Shown here: in pieces, positions 36,980 to 37,449 of the stretch
How positions within the stretch are numbered: the stretch's first letter is position 1
Layout: each line of letters begins with the position of its first letter
Assembly (NCBI GenBank): GCA_019244165.1
Contig: JAFATA010000032.1
Coordinates: 1 to 37,449 of the forward strand
DNA: 37,449 nt
From: Pseudonocardiales bacterium
GTDB lineage: Bacteria; Actinomycetota; Actinomycetes; Mycobacteriales; Pseudonocardiaceae
Reading direction: 5' to 3'
Program-made: the position numbers and the translations under genes
The notes under the pieces: model-generated
What the model was told of the DNA's origin: nothing
Databases searched by the model: none
Seen by the model: the letters and a program-made list of their open reading frames with translations, nothing else

Positions 36980-37449
36980 ATGTTCGATCTAGAAGAAGCC
37001 ATTAATCAACGCCACTCGACGCGTCTGTTCCTACGCGACAGACCGGTGCCTCGACCGCTCGTTGAAGAAGCCCTCAAGCTAGCGGTGCGGGCCCCGTCGA
37101 ACTCCAATGTCCAACCGTGGCATGTGGTCTTCGTCTCCGGCCCGGCACGCAACCGGCTGGTCAAAGCGTTGCTCGAGGAGGCGGAGTCGAAACCGCCGCG
37201 GGTACCACCCTTGCCGGAGTCATTCGCCCGCATGCGCCACGACCTCGGCGCCCTGGTCTACGGATCGATGGGCATAGCACGTCACGATACCGAAGCCAGG
37301 CGCATCGCGGTACTTCGCAACTGGGAATTCTTCCGGGCCCCGCTCGGCGGCATCGTATGCATGCACCGCGATCTCGATTACGTCGACAGCCTAGGCGTGG
37401 GTATGTTCCTGCAGACCTTGATACTCGCGCTCACCGCCCGCGGGGTCGA
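36980..37449 (+). CDS. nitroreductase-family oxidoreductase (partial, runs off the window)
   Basis: An open frame from the ATG at 36980 to the last base. It begins MFDLEEAINQRHSTRLFL, with the FMN-phosphate binding R-H-S-T-R motif, and continues APSNSNVQPWHVVFVSG, the classic nitroreductase N-terminal block. The later part, FRAPLGGIVCMHRDL and SLGVGMFLQTLILALTARGV, matches the helix before the second FMN contact. Such flavoenzymes reduce nitro compounds, quinones or enones with NAD(P)H. About 60-70 residues should lie beyond the window. Confidence 0.85.
   Translation, partial: MFDLEEAINQRHSTRLFLRDRPVPRPLVEEALKLAVRAPSNSNVQPWHVVFVSGPARNRLVKALLEEAESKPPRVPPLPESFARMRHDLGALVYGSMGIARHDTEARRIAVLRNWEFFRAPLGGIVCMHRDLDYVDSLGVGMFLQTLILALTARGV

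Overview
The window is high-GC DNA with GTG/TTG starts, strong coding bias and gene families typical of Actinomycetota: a two-domain geosmin synthase, family 2B encapsulins, an XRE/TPR regulator, a NACHT protein and a DUF2293 protein. A Pseudonocardiaceae-like filamentous actinomycete is the best guess; this is inferred from gene content, since no marker gene is present.

Layout. (1) 1-2.8 kb: a membrane-anchored NACHT NTPase whose 5' end lies in the terminal inverted repeat of a decayed insertion sequence. (2) 2.8-10.5 kb: a tightly spaced minus-strand array in the order encapsulin shell A, geosmin synthase, encapsulin shell B, polyprenyl diphosphate synthase, DUF4239 membrane protein, MscL channel. 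It reads as a geosmin-making nanocompartment locus with its own prenyl-chain supply. (3) 10.5-17.5 kb: ppc, remnants of an alpha/beta hydrolase, a molybdopterin oxidoreductase and a prenyl synthase, and an XRE/TPR regulator. (4) 17.5-27 kb: a selenium island on the plus strand. It holds selA-selB, then (after a MITE-like element, a GNAT gene and a primase-polymerase remnant) grdE-grdB-grdC-trxA-grdA, a glycine/betaine/sarcosine reductase-type operon. grdB and grdA each contain an in-frame UGA at the canonical selenocysteine position, and grdB has a SECIS-like hairpin just after its UGA. SelA and SelB would supply the recoding machinery; selC, selD, grdD and trxB are not visible here. (5) 27-33 kb, minus strand: a protein with GSVAxA hexapeptides and 11 cysteines spaced exactly three residues apart, a TcmP/LCMT-type methyltransferase, an ABM monooxygenase, an RHH/PIN toxin-antitoxin pair, a shortened DUF2293 protein and a GH15 glucoamylase/trehalase. 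(6) 33-37.4 kb: a decayed zone with fragments of a DUF4062 protein, a transposase, an NAD(P)-binding protein and a cupin, a small acidic peptide gene, and a nitroreductase running off the end.

Two systems stand out. One is the two-shell encapsulin/geosmin operon extended by membrane-protein genes. The other is a Stickland-type selenoprotein reductase operon in a probably aerobic actinomycete. In that operon the GrdE-like subunit lacks the processing-site cysteine and GrdB lacks one cysteine of its U-x2-C-x2-C motif.
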